A DNA stretch of 5,121 nt from an uncultured Oscillospiraceae bacterium. Its GTDB lineage: Bacteria > Bacillota > Clostridia > Oscillospirales > Ruminococcaceae. The notes beneath the pieces were generated by a model. That model searched no databases. It saw only the letters and a program-made list of their open reading frames with translations, and was not told the origin of the DNA. The stretch lies in assembly GCA_900543295.1 (NCBI GenBank), contig UQQY01000154.1:1-5121 (forward strand), given 5' to 3'. Shown here in pieces: positions 4,715-5,121 of the stretch. Positions within the stretch are counted from its first letter, which is position 1. Each line of letters opens with the position of its first letter. Position numbers and translations under genes: made by a program.

Positions 4715-5002
4715 ATGGCAAACGAAACGCTGCATGCGCCGCGGGCGCATCATCTGATTCTGGAGGATTGCAGGCGGCTGTCGGTTTCAGGCGTCAATGA
4801 CATTGACAGCTTCGATGAAAATACCGTTTTGCTGCATACGGAAAACGGCGTGCTGGAAATTCGCGGGGAGGGGCTGCATATCGGCCTCTTAGACGTTGAA
4901 ACGGGAGAACTGACAATGGATGGAACGGTGCGCGCTATGATCTATCAGGAGGAAGAAAAGCACAAAAAAAATCAGTCTTTCTGGGCGCGGCTGTTCCGGT
5001 GA
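4715..5002 (+). CDS. yabP: Sporulation protein YabP
   Basis: This 95-residue protein belongs to the YabP family, small sporulation proteins found in endospore formers. In B. subtilis yabP lies directly before yabQ and is expressed in the mother cell; its biochemical role is not known. Family marks are HHLILEDCRRLSVSGV (12-27), DIDSFDENTVLLHT (29-42) and GVLEIRGEGLHIGLLDVETG (45-64), a beta-rich core with the typical SFDE and LHI elements. The tail KKNQSFWARLFR (84-95) is basic and aromatic and might touch a membrane, which is my inference. Length suits the family (about 90-100). A frame-compatible ATG at 4709 would add two residues but is too close to the GGGGAGG site. yabQ follows after four bases, so the two are probably co-transcribed. 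The call indicates a spore-forming organism. Confidence 0.92.
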   Translation: MANETLHAPRAHHLILEDCRRLSVSGVNDIDSFDENTVLLHTENGVLEIRGEGLHIGLLDVETGELTMDGTVRAMIYQEEEKHKKNQSFWARLFR

Positions 5003-5006
5003 GCGT

Positions 5007-5121
5007 ATGCAAAACAGCGCGTGGATTTTTCTGTGTTTCTGTATTGCCGGTGTTTTGCCCGGCCTTTTCTTTGACGCATTTCGGCTTCTTCGTTTTTTTA
5101 TCCCTCATAAAAATGCCTTCG
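5007..5121 (+). CDS. yabQ: Spore cortex biosynthesis protein YabQ, N-terminal fragment
   Basis: The first 38 codons of a gene are cut by the right edge of the window. The peptide begins MQNSAWIFLCFCIAGVLPG and continues with FFDAFRLLRFF, a hydrophobic helix followed by the G-x-x-x-D-x-x-R-x-x-R pattern typical of the YabQ N-terminus. YabQ is a mother-cell membrane protein required for spore-cortex formation in B. subtilis. The ATG lies four bases after the yabP stop, with only a weak ribosome binding site (GGTGAG, 4998-5003) inside the yabP end, so translation is probably coupled to yabP. The call rests on position and the short N-terminal pattern; the rest of the protein is not visible. In related genomes a divIC/ftsB-like gene usually comes next. 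Confidence 0.85.
   Translation, partial: MQNSAWIFLCFCIAGVLPGLFFDAFRLLRFFIPHKNAF

Overview
The window looks like chromosome from a low-to-mid-GC, endospore-forming Firmicute of the Clostridia, probably an Oscillospiraceae/Ruminococcaceae-type organism. The reasons are strong AGGAGG-type ribosome binding sites, consensus sigma-A promoters, an ECF riboflavin S component, and a gene run matching the Bacillus subtilis yabM-yabN-yabO-yabP-yabQ sporulation cluster with an HU gene inserted. Genus and species cannot be set from this sequence alone.

Left part (1-1482): a perfect-palindrome terminator (54-88) closes an upstream unit whose gene is not identifiable here. A plus-strand ribU gene (155-778) encodes a riboflavin uptake S component. 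It ends at a long hairpin (804-845) shared with a convergent minus-strand GNAT acetyltransferase gene (844-1374). The GNAT gene is driven by a full-consensus sigma-A promoter (TTGACA, 17-bp spacer, TATAAT).

Right part (1483-5121): six plus-strand genes follow in the order SpoVB/YabM-like lipid flippase, MazG NTP pyrophosphohydrolase, HU, RqcP, YabP and the start of YabQ. The flippase and YabP/YabQ point to envelope and spore-cortex work, MazG to nucleotide-pool cleaning, HU to nucleoid structure, and RqcP to rescue of stalled ribosomes. The block is divided by internal signals: a sigma-A-like promoter over the flippase stop codon ahead of mazG, two hairpins in the HU leader, an intrinsic terminator between HU and rqcP, and a sigma-E-like promoter over the rqcP stop codon ahead of yabP. 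So these genes are probably not expressed as one uniform operon.

I found no mobile element, CRISPR array, tRNA, rRNA or recognisable riboswitch, and no gene-free stretch longer than 300 bases. I see no clearly new system. The most interesting signals are regulatory, mainly the rqcP-yabP junction, where a sigma-E-like promoter lies in the same DNA as an inverted repeat that could mask the yabP ribosome binding site only in read-through transcripts.
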